A DNA stretch of 64,000 nt from Nocardia vinacea NBRC 16497 (GCF_000308835.1 NZ_BAGN01000425.1:1-64000); one strand, 5' to 3'; counted from the first letter of the stretch, positions 35,354-43,451 are shown. Program-made: numbers and translations. The notes: a model not told the origin generated them from the sequence alone.

Positions 35354-36541
35354 TCAGTGCCGACTGGTCGCGACCGACCGGGCGTCGATGATTTCCTGCC
35401 TGCGCAGGCGGGTCTGTTTGGGCATGTTCCAGCCGACGACGCCGGTGACTCGGCCGTCGAGGGTGTAGCGGGCGACGAATCTGCGCGCGTCGGTGGAACC
35501 GTCCACGATCTGCACGTCCGCTCCGGTCGGGAGGGTGCCGTGGACCTGGATCTTGGTGTCGAACTGATCGGTCCAGAAGTAGGGGACCGGGGTGTAGCGC
35601 TGTTCGGCGCCGAGCAGATTGGCGGCGACCACGGCGGCCTGTTCGGTGGCGTTGGTGCGGTTCTCCATCCGGACCAAGCCGCCCACGTGGTCGTCATGCC
35701 AGCGGGCGACATCACCTGCGGCGTAAACGCCTTGGGCCGCACGGCAATAGGAGTCGCACACCACGCCGTTGTCCAGCGTCAGTCCGCTGTCGGTCAGCCA
35801 ATCGGTCGCCGGGACCGCGCCGACCGCGACCACCACGACATCGGCGGGCAGTTCCTCGCCGGTGTCCAGCCGTACGCCACCGACCCGGGCGCCGTCGTGG
35901 ATGAACCCGCTGACTCCGGTGCCGAGCCGCAACCGCACCCCGCGTTCGGTGTGCAGATCGCCGAGCAGGGGCGCGATCACCGGGCCGAGTTGTCCGGCCA
36001 TCGGCGCCAACAGTGGGCCGACCACGGTGACGTCCAGGCCCATAGTCCTTGCGGTGGCGGCGATTTCGGAGCCGAGCACACCTTCGCCGACCACCACGAG
36101 CCGAGTGGCGCGCAGCAGGTCCACGCGCAGGGCGACTGCGTCTTCGAGGGTGCGCAGCACGTGTACACCGGCCAGGGCGTCCGCGCCGGGCAGGGTGCGG
36201 GCACGCACTCCGGTGGCGATCACGACGGCGTCGGCCTGTACGGACAGTCCGGATTCGGCGTGCACGATGTGGTTCACCGGGTCGAGGGCGACCGCGGTCT
36301 CGCCGAGGACCAGGTCCATCGGCATCGCGGCCAGATGAGTGGTGGGGCGCAGTTGCGCCTTCTCGGGTTCCCAGGCGCCGGCCAGAATCTGCTTGGACAG
36401 CGGCGGCCGGTCGTAGGGGAGTTCGGGTTCGGCGCCGAGGATGGTGATGCTGCCCTGATATCCGTTGCGCAGCAAGGCTTCCGCCGTGGACAGGCCGGCC
36501 GCCGAGGCGCCGACTACCAGTACGCTCTCGGGAACATGCAT
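35354..36541 (-). CDS. NAD(P)H:ferredoxin reductase, cassette 1
   Basis: 395 residues. FAD motif GASAAG (11-16), NAD(P) motif GEGVLG (152-157), YAAGDVARW for the flavin ribityl site, and a C-terminal domain with NMPKQTRLRRQE. It transfers electrons from NAD(P)H to the ferredoxin encoded 16 bp downstream. GAAAGAGAG lies before ATG 36541. It is a paralogue of the reductase at 50682-51878. Confidence 0.95.
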   Translation of the reverse strand: MHVPESVLVVGASAAGLSTAEALLRNGYQGSITILGAEPELPYDRPPLSKQILAGAWEPEKAQLRPTTHLAAMPMDLVLGETAVALDPVNHIVHAESGLSVQADAVVIATGVRARTLPGADALAGVHVLRTLEDAVALRVDLLRATRLVVVGEGVLGSEIAATARTMGLDVTVVGPLLAPMAGQLGPVIAPLLGDLHTERGVRLRLGTGVSGFIHDGARVGGVRLDTGEELPADVVVVAVGAVPATDWLTDSGLTLDNGVVCDSYCRAAQGVYAAGDVARWHDDHVGGLVRMENRTNATEQAAVVAANLLGAEQRYTPVPYFWTDQFDTKIQVHGTLPTGADVQIVDGSTDARRFVARYTLDGRVTGVVGWNMPKQTRLRRQEIIDARSVATSRH

Positions 36542-36575
36542 GGCTGACTCTCTTTCGTAGGTCTCGTGGTTCGGA

Positions 36576-36788
36576 TCAGACGAGCTGCAGGCGCCTGCGC
36601 AGCAGGGCGGCGCCCGCACCCAGCGAGACCAGACCCATGCCGACGCTGGTGAATATCTGCTGGACACCTTCGAGGCCGAGGCTGTCGGCTACCGGTTCGA
36701 AGCCGACCGCCAGCGCGATGGCGAGGTTGAACAGGAACAGGAACCAGAGGGTGGGCTTCGCGGAAAGCAGCGTCTGTACGGACTTCAT
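36576..36788 (-). CDS. Small membrane protein, 70 residues
   Basis: Two predicted membrane helices: TLWFLFLFNLAIALAVGF and IFTSVGMGLVSLGAGAALL, then RRRLQLV. GAAGGA precedes ATG 36788. It lies 34 bp before the reductase gene, so it is the likely first gene of the P450 cassette operon, and it is divergent from a histidine kinase gene. I do not recognise the family. It might anchor or help supply substrate to the P450 system, but that is a guess. Confidence 0.65.
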   Translation of the reverse strand: MKSVQTLLSAKPTLWFLFLFNLAIALAVGFEPVADSLGLEGVQQIFTSVGMGLVSLGAGAALLRRRLQLV

Positions 36789-36949
36789 GGCGATTCCTTC
36801 GAGATCGGTTAACGTCTGGCGTCAACGATTCCGGCTGCCGCTCGCCGCAACGAGGGAGTGCGGTCCCGAAGTCGGGGTGTACCTGGCTACACCTCTCGGC
36901 GGTACCGCGCTACACCGTCAGCGGGCATCGCGTCGCATAGCCTGGTCAC

Positions 36950-38125
36950 ATGCGGAAAACGGTGCGATATGCGGCGCGGGCAACCGCGCAGCTGGCCAAC
37001 GCCGCGGCGCTGGCCTTCGGCTCGTACCTGTTCATCTCGATGCTGTTGCTGACGTTGGCCGGTGCGCTGTCGCTGATCGGTATCGGGATGGTGCCGGTGA
37101 CGGTACAGCTGGTGCGCCAGTTCGCGGGCAGTAAGCGGCGCCAGGTGGCGGCTTGGACGGGCCGCACCGTCCCCGAGGTGTATTCGCCGATCGGCGGCCC
37201 GCTACGGCAGAGCCTGCGCGCGGTCGTGCACGACCCGACGACGCTCGCCGACCTGCGCTGGATGCTGGCCTACTACTTCTACGGCGCCCTGGCCTATCTG
37301 GCGATACCGCTGTGGCTGATCGGCTTGCCCGTCGACGGGGTGTGGTGCGGTCTGCTCGGCCGAAAAGCGTTGGTACTCCCGCTGATCGGTCGACTGGCCG
37401 ATCTGGACGCCAACTGGTCGCGGTCGCTGTTGCGACCCCCGCCCAAGGCATGGCTCGCGGCCCGGGTCGACGAGCTGACGCAGACCCGGTCCAGTGCGGT
37501 CGCCGCACACGGCGCCGAACTGCGCCGGATCGAACGCGATCTGCACGACGGCACGCAGGCGCGGTTGGTATCGCTGTCCATGCGGATCGGTCTGGCGAAA
37601 CGCGCGATGGACCGCGATCCCGCGAACGCGCGCAAGCTGCTCGACGAGGCGCAGCAACTGACCGAGGAAGCGCTGACCGAACTGCGTCACATCGTGCGGG
37701 TGATCCACCCGCCGATCCTCACCGACCGCGGCCTCGCCGGAGCCATCCTGGCACTCGCGACCGACAGCGGTCTCGACGTCACAGTGGACGTGGACGAGGT
37801 GTCGCAGGGGCCGCGCGCCCCGGCGGCGGTGGAGGCGGCGGCATATTTCGTCGTCGCGGAGGCATTGACCAATGTGGCCAAACACAGCGGATCCGAACGG
37901 GCCGCGGTCCGAATAATGCGGATACACAACGGTTTACGCGTATCGGTGCGTGACGAGGGCCGGGGCGGAGTCGAGGATATGTTGCGGGGCAACGGTTCCC
38001 ACGCGGCGGGGTCCGGTGTGCTCGGAATGCAGCGTCGGGTCGCCGCGCTCGACGGAACCTTTACTGTGACAAGCCCTGTCGGGGGCCCTACCGAAATCGA
38101 GGTGGAATTGCCGTGCGCGTGGTGA
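36950..38125 (+). CDS. Sensor histidine kinase (NarL-type two-component system)
   Basis: 391 residues. Hydrophobic segments at about 17-57 and 107-145, then the HisKA_3 dimerisation motif RRIERDLHDGTQARL with phospho-accepting His199, and an HATPase domain with VVAEALTNVAKHSG and GSGVLGMQRRV. The membrane region has no large external sensor domain. Its stop overlaps the response-regulator start by 13 bp. It stands divergent from the P450 cassette 1 operon, a candidate target. Confidence 0.92.
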   Translation: MRKTVRYAARATAQLANAAALAFGSYLFISMLLLTLAGALSLIGIGMVPVTVQLVRQFAGSKRRQVAAWTGRTVPEVYSPIGGPLRQSLRAVVHDPTTLADLRWMLAYYFYGALAYLAIPLWLIGLPVDGVWCGLLGRKALVLPLIGRLADLDANWSRSLLRPPPKAWLAARVDELTQTRSSAVAAHGAELRRIERDLHDGTQARLVSLSMRIGLAKRAMDRDPANARKLLDEAQQLTEEALTELRHIVRVIHPPILTDRGLAGAILALATDSGLDVTVDVDEVSQGPRAPAAVEAAAYFVVAEALTNVAKHSGSERAAVRIMRIHNGLRVSVRDEGRGGVEDMLRGNGSHAAGSGVLGMQRRVAALDGTFTVTSPVGGPTEIEVELPCAW

Positions 38126-38757
38126 TGGCCGAGGACAATGCCCTGCTACGGGAAGGGCTCGTCCTGTTGCTGACCTCGGCCGGACACGAGGTCGTGGCCG
38201 TGGCGGGCAGTGGGCCGGAGATTCTGCCCGCATTGCTCACCCACCGCCCGGATATCGCCGTACTCGATGTCCGGCTGCCACCGGCCTTCCGGGACGAGGG
38301 GCTGCGGGCCGCGCTGGCCGCGCGCAAGGAACTGCCCGGATTGCCGGTGCTCGTGCTCTCGCAGTACGTCGAGGAGTCCTATGCCGCCGAATTGCTCGGC
38401 GGCGGGGCCAGCGGGGTCGGCTATCTGCTCAAGGATCGGGTGGGGCGCGTCGACGAATTCCTGGAGGCACTGGACCGGGTCGCGGCCGGCGGTACCGCAC
38501 TCGATCCGGAGGTGGTGAGCCAACTGCTCACCCGCCGCCGGAATTCGCCCCTGGACTCGCTGACTCCGCGCGAGCGCGAGGTGCTGGAATTGATGGCGGC
38601 CGGGCACGACAACGCGACCATCGCCGAAACACTCGTCGTCACCGAACGTGCGGTGAGCAAGCACATCGGCAATGTCTTCCAGAAGCTCGGCCTGCCGACG
38701 ACAGATAGCGGACATCGCCGGGTGCTGGCGGTACTCGCGTACCTCAACAACGCCTAG
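38113..38757 (+). CDS. LuxR/NarL-type response regulator
   Basis: 214 residues. Receiver domain with acidic pocket E7/D8, phospho-acceptor Asp52 (AVLDVRLP) and Lys107 (LLKDRV). C-terminal helix-turn-helix LTPREREVLELMAAGHDNATIAETL. GTG 38113 overlaps the kinase gene. Partner of that kinase. A hairpin with an inner stem follows at 38777-38820. Confidence 0.93.
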   Translation: MRVVMAEDNALLREGLVLLLTSAGHEVVAVAGSGPEILPALLTHRPDIAVLDVRLPPAFRDEGLRAALAARKELPGLPVLVLSQYVEESYAAELLGGGASGVGYLLKDRVGRVDEFLEALDRVAAGGTALDPEVVSQLLTRRRNSPLDSLTPREREVLELMAAGHDNATIAETLVVTERAVSKHIGNVFQKLGLPTTDSGHRRVLAVLAYLNNA

Positions 38758-38776
38758 GGGCCGACAGTCGAGCACG

Positions 38777-38820
38777 AGCGCCCCGTCCAGAGACCTGCGG
38801 CAGGTTCTCGACGGGGCGCT
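38777..38820. terminator. Bidirectional terminator hairpin
   Basis: AGCGCCCCGTC (38777-38787) pairs over 11 bp with GACGGGGCGCT (38810-38820); the loop holds a second small stem CCTGC/GCAGG. It lies between the convergent response regulator and ferredoxin genes. Confidence 0.75.
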
Positions 38821-38835
38821 GAGATGGGAACGGTG

Positions 38836-39024
38836 TCATTCGATGGTGATGGCGCGCTCCGGACAGGCCATCTCGCCCTCGCGTGCGGCATCCTCGAGAT
38901 CCGCGGGCACCTCACCTGCGAAAGGCAGGGCGTAACCGTCGTCATCGAGTTCGAACAACTCCGGTGCCGCGGCCGCGCACCGAGCGTGTCCGGAACACAG
39001 CGAACTGTCGATCGTGATCTTCAT
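38836..39024 (-). CDS. Ferredoxin, His variant
   Basis: 62 residues. SLCSGHARC gives Cys, His and Cys at the three cluster positions, followed by the later CP, the pattern of a P450-type [3Fe-4S] ferredoxin with His at the variable site. No P450 is next to it. It is the last gene of the operon that starts with the amidohydrolase at 42188. Its ATG overlaps the stop of the hydroxyacid dehydrogenase gene (ATGA). Confidence 0.9.
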   Translation of the reverse strand: MKITIDSSLCSGHARCAAAAPELFELDDDGYALPFAGEVPADLEDAAREGEMACPERAITIE

Positions 39025-39860
39025 CGAACAACTCCGTTCTCGAGAGTAGAGATTTCGCCGAGATTCATCGGCCCGGCGTAGGCGATGGCCAGTAGTTCCG
39101 AGAGGTCGACGCCCATTTCAGCCGCGATCTGCCGGCAGGCCACCAGATCCTTGCGCAGGAAAGGGCTGACGGTTTCGGCATACTGATCAGGACTGCCGAC
39201 GGCGGCGATATGACGCCCCGCATTGCTGCCACCGGCGCTGACCGCGAGGGCTTCGAGCAAGGCGCTGTCCTCGATACCCACCGATCGACCGGCCGCGAGA
39301 CCACGCAATGTCACCTGCGAGATCGTCGCGAACAGCAGATTGTTGAGCAGCTTCACCAGCATCGCCGTACCGCGCGGGCCCGTCGTGATGACAGGCTCGG
39401 CATAGGCGCGCACCACCTGACGTGCCGTCGCCACATGTTCGGGCTCGCCGCCGAGGTAGACCACGAGCCGTCCGGCACGCGCCGAATCCGCTGTGCCGCT
39501 GAACGGTCCGTCCACGATCGCGGCCTTGCCGGTAGGTGCGAACTCGTCGAGGCGACTCAGCGTGGTCGGCGTCCCAGTGGTGTGCGATATCAGAATCGCG
39601 TCCGCGCGCATGGCTGCCACGACTTCGGGCAGTACCTCGAGCACCTGGGCATCGCTGAACAGACAGCTGACGACGACGTCGGCGTCCGCGATATCACGAA
39701 CCCGGTCGACGAGTTCGGCTCCGGCTCCGGCGAGCCGGTCGCCGACCTCCGCGCGCCGGGTATACAGGCGGACCCGGTGACCAGCCGTGAGCAAGTGCTG
39801 CGCCATCGGTTCACCGATACGGCCCGCCCCCAGGAATCCGATCGTCGGGAGCGCGCTCAT
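39021..39860 (-). CDS. NAD(P)-dependent beta-hydroxyacid dehydrogenase family protein
   Basis: 279 residues of the 3-hydroxyisobutyrate/6-phosphogluconate dehydrogenase family. GAGRIG (11-16) is the nucleotide motif; DGPFSGT stands where the substrate loop DAPVSGG usually is; KLLNNLLFA carries the catalytic Lys. It oxidises a beta-hydroxyacid or reduces the corresponding semialdehyde; the exact substrate is open. ATG 39860 overlaps the stop of a 24-residue linker peptide. Confidence 0.87.
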   Translation of the reverse strand: MSALPTIGFLGAGRIGEPMAQHLLTAGHRVRLYTRRAEVGDRLAGAGAELVDRVRDIADADVVVSCLFSDAQVLEVLPEVVAAMRADAILISHTTGTPTTLSRLDEFAPTGKAAIVDGPFSGTADSARAGRLVVYLGGEPEHVATARQVVRAYAEPVITTGPRGTAMLVKLLNNLLFATISQVTLRGLAAGRSVGIEDSALLEALAVSAGGSNAGRHIAAVGSPDQYAETVSPFLRKDLVACRQIAAEMGVDLSELLAIAYAGPMNLGEISTLENGVVR

Positions 39861-39931
39861 AACCGCGTCTCGCTGCCGCTCGGCTCCGTCATGACAACGA
39901 ACGTGGCTGTGTCTATTGTTCGCTCGCTCAC
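39857..39931 (-). CDS. 24-residue linker peptide, copy 2
   Basis: GTG 39931 overlaps the TGA of the upstream SDR gene (GTGA), and its own TGA overlaps the ATG of the downstream dehydrogenase gene (ATGA). It starts MSER and has MTEPS at residues 14-18, like the copy at 9227-9301. The nucleotide match is about 67 of 76 positions by eye. It connects two genes without a gap and could keep ribosomes moving from one to the next. Confidence 0.5.
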   Translation of the reverse strand: MSERTIDTATFVVMTEPSGSETRL

Positions 39932-40740
39932 GGCTTCGTGGTCGACCCCGCGTCGACGGTGAACTGAAGTCCCGTCACGTACCGCGCTTCGTCGGAAGCG
40001 AGGAACAGCACGGCATTCGAGATATCCCGCGGCTCGACGTGCGTGTGCAGCGTATTCATCGCGGCCAGCGCGAACAGCGGCTCGCGTTCCTTCAGCTCCT
40101 CCATCGGCACGCCCACCGTGATGCCGGTGTCGCTGACGCCGGTGGGATGCACGGTGTTCACCCGGATCCGGTGCTTGGCGAGTTCATTGGACAGCGCCTT
40201 CATCAGGCCGACCACACCGTGCTTGCTCGCCACGTAATGTGCGTAGGGCACATGGCCCCGGATACCCGCGGCCGAGCTTGTGATGATGATCGATCCGCCC
40301 GCATCGGCGGCGATCATGCCGGGCACCGCGGCACGCACGGTATTCCACACGCCTTTGAGGTTGACGTCCATGGTGACGTCCCACTCCTCCTCGGACAATT
40401 CCCAGGCGCGACCGGCACTCATCACTCCGGCATTGGCGACAATCGTGTCGAGGTGACCGAATTCGTCCGTCGCCGCGTCGACCGCGGCGCGCATATCGCT
40501 GAGCGAGCGCACATCGGCCTGGAGGGTGACGCACCGGCCGCCGACCGCCTCGACCAGTTTCGCGGTCTCCTCCAGCTGTTCCTTCGTCGCCAGCGGATAG
40601 GGCAGCGCCTGGCTGATCTCCTGGCAGACATCGGTGATCACGACGGCGGCCCCCTCTTCCGCCAGCCGCACCGCATGCGAGCGACCCTGGCCGCGCCCAG
40701 CTCCGGTGATGAGTGCGACTTTGCCCTCTACACGCCCCAT
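39928..40740 (-). CDS. Mycofactocin-type SDR family oxidoreductase
   Basis: 270 residues. GRVEGKVALITGAGRGQGRS followed by an insertion (CQEISQALPYPLATKEQLEE) is the hallmark of SDRs that carry a tightly bound NAD and use mycofactocin as electron acceptor. Active site HYVASKHG and C-terminal FTVDAGSTTKP also fit. It probably oxidises an alcohol intermediate. GAGGTTGGT precedes ATG 40740. A paralogue is at 42548-43411. Confidence 0.9.
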   Translation of the reverse strand: MGRVEGKVALITGAGRGQGRSHAVRLAEEGAAVVITDVCQEISQALPYPLATKEQLEETAKLVEAVGGRCVTLQADVRSLSDMRAAVDAATDEFGHLDTIVANAGVMSAGRAWELSEEEWDVTMDVNLKGVWNTVRAAVPGMIAADAGGSIIITSSAAGIRGHVPYAHYVASKHGVVGLMKALSNELAKHRIRVNTVHPTGVSDTGITVGVPMEELKEREPLFALAAMNTLHTHVEPRDISNAVLFLASDEARYVTGLQFTVDAGSTTKP

Positions 40741-40780
40741 ACCAACCTCAGTTCCTTTGTTGTGCAATGCTTTCCGCGTA

Positions 40781-40803
40781 CCTGACCGACCTGGCCGGTC
40801 AGG
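40781..40803. terminator. Intra-operon hairpin
   Basis: CCTGACCG (40781-40788) pairs with CGGTCAGG (40796-40803), 7-base loop, beginning inside the last codon of the small protein gene. It could attenuate transcription or stabilise an RNA end within the operon. Confidence 0.4.
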
Positions 40804-41008
40804 AGCCGAGCAGGTCGGCGGCGGCCTCGCGCAGCGCGCGCAGCCGGGATTCGAGCAGCTCACGCTCGGCGGCGTCGGCCGCACCGAGTTCGGGCAGCCG
40901 CGCCTCCACCTCGCCGATCTCCTCCTGCAGGCGGCCGTAGGCCTCCTCGCGGGTCAGCAGGTCCAGTTCCGTCCAGTCGGAGCGTTCCGACTCGGGCTTG
41001 CGACTCAT
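40799..41008 (-). CDS. Small charged coiled-coil-like protein, 69 residues
   Basis: Begins MSRKPESERSDW. The rest (LLTREEAYGRLQEEIGEVEARLPEL ... ERELLESRLRALREAAADLLG) has heptad-like leucines and many Glu/Arg, consistent with a helical hairpin or coiled coil. No family is recognised. Its ATG overlaps the stop of the short linker peptide (ATGA). It lies between an amidohydrolase and an SDR gene, so it may be an accessory or assembly factor (inference). Confidence 0.65.
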   Translation of the reverse strand: MSRKPESERSDWTELDLLTREEAYGRLQEEIGEVEARLPELGAADAAERELLESRLRALREAAADLLGS

Positions 41009-41043
41009 GCTGTTCCTATTGTTCGTTCGCTGCGCTCGCTCAT
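41005..41043 (-). CDS. 12-residue linker peptide, short relative
   Basis: ATG 41043 overlaps the amidohydrolase stop (ATGA), and TGA 41007-41005 overlaps the next ATG (41008). Its translation is MSERSERTIGTA, matching the first part of the two 24-residue linkers (MSER, TIGTA). It has the same bridging position between two genes as the copy at 39857-39931. Confidence 0.45.
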   Translation of the reverse strand: MSERSERTIGTA

Positions 41044-42188
41044 GCCGGAAGGTTATAGAGCCGACGGGTGTTCAGTTCGACCATCTGGTGCACTTCGTCG
41101 TCCGGTACGTCGGCGAGCACTTCGGCCGCGTAGGCACGGCTCTTGGGCCAGTACGAGTCGGAGTGCGGGTAGTCGCATTCCCAGGTGATGCGCTCGACGC
41201 CGATGTGGTGGCGCACCTCGATGCCGAACCGGTCGTCGATGAAGCAGCCGTGGAAATGCTTCTTGAACAGGTCCGACGGCCGCACATCCTGATTGATGTT
41301 CTGGTAGAAGCGGTGCCGCTCCCACGTTCCGTCCATCCGCTCCAACATGTACGGCATCCAGCCGATGCCGCCTTCGGACAAACCGACCTTCAGCTTGGGG
41401 TGCCGGTGGAACACCGGCGAGAACAACAGGTCGGCGGTGGCGAACATGGAGTTGCAGCCGAACAGTGAGATGGTCACCGCGAACGGGGCCTCCTCGGAGG
41501 TCTTCGGCGGTTTGCCCGAGGTGCCGAAGTGCAGGCACAGCGGCATATCGGTCTCCTCGAGCGCGGAGAACATCGGATCCCAGTGATCGCTGTAGAACGA
41601 CGGCAATCCCAATGGCGCCGGATTCTCCGGGAAAGAGATCGCCTTCGAGCCCTTGGCGGCCACTCGGTGGATCTCCGCGACGCACGCCTGCACGTCCCAC
41701 AGCGGCAGAATGCTCAGCGGGATGAGGCGGTCGGCCGGACCGGCCGTGCACCACTCGTCGAGCACGAAGTCGTTCCACGCCCGTACACACAGCAGCGCGA
41801 GTTCCTTGTCCTGGCCCTCGAGGAATACCGTGCCCGCGAAGCGCGGGAACGACGGGAAGCACAGCGCGCCCCAGACCCCGTCGAGGTCCATATCGCGCAG
41901 CCGGGCCTTCGGGTCGTAGCAGCCCGGAATCATTTCGTCGTAGCGGGTCGGCTCGGTGCCGAACTCCTCGGGCTTCTTACCCGCGACGGCATTCAGGCCG
42001 ATGTACGGATAGACGCGACCCTCATAGGTCCACACCTCCGCGGGTGCGGCGCTGCCCTCCCGAGCCTGCTCCACGATCCGCGGACCGGCCTCCCGGTACT
42101 TCGCGGGCAACCGGTCCACCCACAGCCGCGGGGGCTCGATCAGGTGGTCATCGGTCGACAGCAGCTTCATCCATGGCTGCAATGGCAT
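41040..42188 (-). CDS. Amidohydrolase-related metal-dependent hydrolase
   Basis: 382 residues of the Amidohydro_2 family. STDDHLIEP near the N-terminus (D14, H15), LHFGTSG in the middle and ECDYPHSDSYWP near the end supply the metal ligands. Relatives include decarboxylases and ring-opening hydrolases. GAGGGAG precedes ATG 42188. It is the first gene of the operon running to 38836. A second family member, only distantly similar, is at 53472. Confidence 0.9.
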   Translation of the reverse strand: MPLQPWMKLLSTDDHLIEPPRLWVDRLPAKYREAGPRIVEQAREGSAAPAEVWTYEGRVYPYIGLNAVAGKKPEEFGTEPTRYDEMIPGCYDPKARLRDMDLDGVWGALCFPSFPRFAGTVFLEGQDKELALLCVRAWNDFVLDEWCTAGPADRLIPLSILPLWDVQACVAEIHRVAAKGSKAISFPENPAPLGLPSFYSDHWDPMFSALEETDMPLCLHFGTSGKPPKTSEEAPFAVTISLFGCNSMFATADLLFSPVFHRHPKLKVGLSEGGIGWMPYMLERMDGTWERHRFYQNINQDVRPSDLFKKHFHGCFIDDRFGIEVRHHIGVERITWECDYPHSDSYWPKSRAYAAEVLADVPDDEVHQMVELNTRRLYNLPA

Positions 42189-42547
42189 CGTTGTGCTCCC
42201 TCGTCCAGATCGCGGCGCGCCGGGGGAACCGCCTCCCGCAGGGGGCCTGCTCCGCCCTCGCACACGCAGTGCAGAGCCGAAAGCCAGCTGTGTGCTGGCC
42301 CACAAACTCTATATCACTCAGTTTATTGTGTACACCTGATTACTTCTCACTCAGCGGAAACTGTGCCTTTGTCAACTAATCAGTCGATATTCAGTCTACC
42401 CATTTCCGGCTGAACTCACTATGCTCATGGCACCAGCTCGCCGGGAACGTGCGGCCGCGCCGTGTCCACGGCAGCGCCGGAGTAGATCCGCGCCCGCATT
42501 CGAGGAGTCCCGCCGCGCTGCGAGAGCCGATGGAAGGAAAACCCACG
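42189..42547. other. 359-bp divergent promoter region
   Basis: Lies between the amidohydrolase and SDR operons. The middle (42300-42400) is AT-rich. It has GTGTACAC, a perfect 8-bp palindrome (42328-42335), flanked by two direct copies of CACTCAG (42315-42321 and 42348-42354). I see no gene. The frame that extends the SDR upstream to 42449 is not supported by a ribosome binding site. Confidence 0.45.
42315..42354. promoter_or_regulatory. Palindrome flanked by direct repeats
   Basis: CACTCAG, then GTGTACAC, then CACTCAG, in an AT-rich stretch of the divergent region. It is a candidate regulator site for the two mycofactocin-type SDR operons. It does not match the AGTATACTC or TGTACCGACC families closely. 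Confidence 0.35.
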
Positions 42548-43411
42548 ATGGGTCGAGTACAGGACAAAGTCGTCTTCATTACCGGAGCCGCCCGCGGCCA
42601 GGGGCGCGCACACGCGCTGCGGTTGGCGGAAGAGGGCGCCGACATCATCGCCGTGGATCTGTGCGAGAACATCGCCACCAACGGCTACGCATTGGCGAGT
42701 CAGGACGATCTCGATGAAACCGCCCGCCTGGTGGACAAGCTCGGGCGACGCATCGTCGCCCGCAAGGCCGACGTGCGCGACCCCGCCGCGCTGAAGGCGG
42801 CGGTGGCCGAGGGCGTGGCCAAGTTCGGTCGGCTCGACGGCGTGGTCGCACAAGCCGGGATCGCCCCGTTGGGGCCGCAGGACAGTGCGCTCGCCTTCAT
42901 CGATGCCATCACCGTCGACTTCAACGGCGTGGTCCATGCCGTCGAGGCCGCCCTGCCGCATCTGCAGGCCGGTGCCTCGATCGTCGCGACCGGATCGATC
43001 GCGGCACTGATTCCCGCGAGCGTCGACAACCCGGCCAACGGTCCCGGGGGTCTCGGTTACTCCTTCGCCAAGCGCACCGTCGCCGCCTTCATCCACGATC
43101 TCGCGACTGTGCTCGCATCCCGGCGGATCAGGGCGAATGCGGTGCACCCGACGAACGTCAATACCGACATGCTCAACAACGAGCTGATGTACCGCTCGTT
43201 CCGGCCCGATCTGGAGAATCCGACGCGCGAGGACGCCTTGGTTTCCTTCCCCGCGACCACCGGCATGGGTAACCCCTACGTCGAGCCGGAGGATATCGCC
43301 GACGCGGTGCTCTTTCTGATTTCCGAGGAATCCCGCTGGGTCACCGGCATGCAGATGCGCGTCGACGCGGGTGGTTACGTCAAGAAGCGCCCCCAATTGC
43401 CGACTTTCTGA
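42548..43411 (+). CDS. Mycofactocin-type SDR family oxidoreductase
   Basis: 287 residues. GRVQDKVVFITGAARGQGRA plus the insertion CENIATNGYALASQDDLDET and ADVRDPAALKAA are typical of mycofactocin-coupled SDRs. Active site YSFAK; the C-terminus is MRVDAGGYVKKRPQLPTF. GGAAGG precedes ATG 42548; ATG 42530 is an alternative. It is similar to the SDR at 39928, on the other side of the divergent region, so both may share control and cofactor. Confidence 0.9.
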   Translation: MGRVQDKVVFITGAARGQGRAHALRLAEEGADIIAVDLCENIATNGYALASQDDLDETARLVDKLGRRIVARKADVRDPAALKAAVAEGVAKFGRLDGVVAQAGIAPLGPQDSALAFIDAITVDFNGVVHAVEAALPHLQAGASIVATGSIAALIPASVDNPANGPGGLGYSFAKRTVAAFIHDLATVLASRRIRANAVHPTNVNTDMLNNELMYRSFRPDLENPTREDALVSFPATTGMGNPYVEPEDIADAVLFLISEESRWVTGMQMRVDAGGYVKKRPQLPTF

Positions 43412-43415
43412 CCGG

Positions 43416-43446
43416 GTGGGTGGGCAGTGGTCGGCTGCCCACCCAC
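43416..43446. terminator. Bidirectional terminator hairpin
   Basis: GTGGGTGGGCAG (43416-43427) pairs over 12 bp with CTGCCCACCCAC (43435-43446), 7-base loop, between convergent genes. Confidence 0.75.
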
Positions 43447-43451
43447 TGCTT

